Shown here piece after piece: positions 39,198 through 39,258 of a stretch of DNA of 39,258 nt (within the stretch, counting starts at the first letter, position 1; each line of letters starts with the position of its first letter). The notes under the pieces were generated by a model that was not told the DNA's origin, made no database searches, and saw only the letters and a list, made by a program, of their open reading frames with translations. The stretch is from Pseudomonadota bacterium (GTDB lineage Bacteria > Pseudomonadota > Gammaproteobacteria > GRL18). The DNA is taken from positions 1 through 39,258 of the forward strand of contig JADFVK010000020.1 in the NCBI GenBank assembly GCA_015222495.1, read 5' to 3'. Position numbers and translations under genes: made by a program.

Positions 39198-39257
39198 CTT
39201 ATTTTTAGAACTTAGAAAACTCACTACGTTCAGACAGTTCTAAGTACTAAAAACAAG
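39198..39257. repeat. Second member of the palindromic repeat family seen at 35426-35485
   Basis: cttatttttagaacttagaa / ttctaagtactaaaaacaag around aactcactacgttcagacag. Confidence 0.8.
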
Positions 39258-39258
39258 C

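Overview
AT-rich gammaproteobacterial-type window. (1) From the left edge to about 22.3 kb, nearly everything is a co-directional block of signalling genes. It holds hybrid and simple histidine kinases, receiver proteins, an HPt protein, GGDEF, EAL and HD-GYP c-di-GMP enzymes, a FIST-domain kinase, a PhnD/TtrS-like periplasmic-domain kinase beside an orphan Tat-lipoprotein substrate-binding protein, and a membrane-anchored decaheme cytochrome c. (2) An intact IS5-family insertion (20791-21666, perfect 19-bp inverted ends, CTAG on both sides) is joined to a histidine-kinase gene that has lost its sensor and H-box. (3) cmoA, cmoB and a SET-domain protein follow. (4) From about 24.3 kb to the end are housekeeping and small exported-protein genes: YfcE-like phosphoesterase, MazG-like, CBS, SlyD-like, pyrophosphate-type PFK, H+-pyrophosphatase, TlpA-like, rhodanese. 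These are mixed with decayed genes and palindromic repeats. Most interesting observations: a phosphoesterase gene framed start-codon to stop-codon by about 100-bp inverted repeats that are themselves palindromic; a hairpin family with a conserved loop and compensatory stem changes; the cytochrome-containing signalling cluster with paralogous, module-swapped proteins; and a possible relic of adenylylsulfate reductase beta (aprB) next to hppA. Host lineage (sulfur-oxidising gammaproteobacterium) is inference only.
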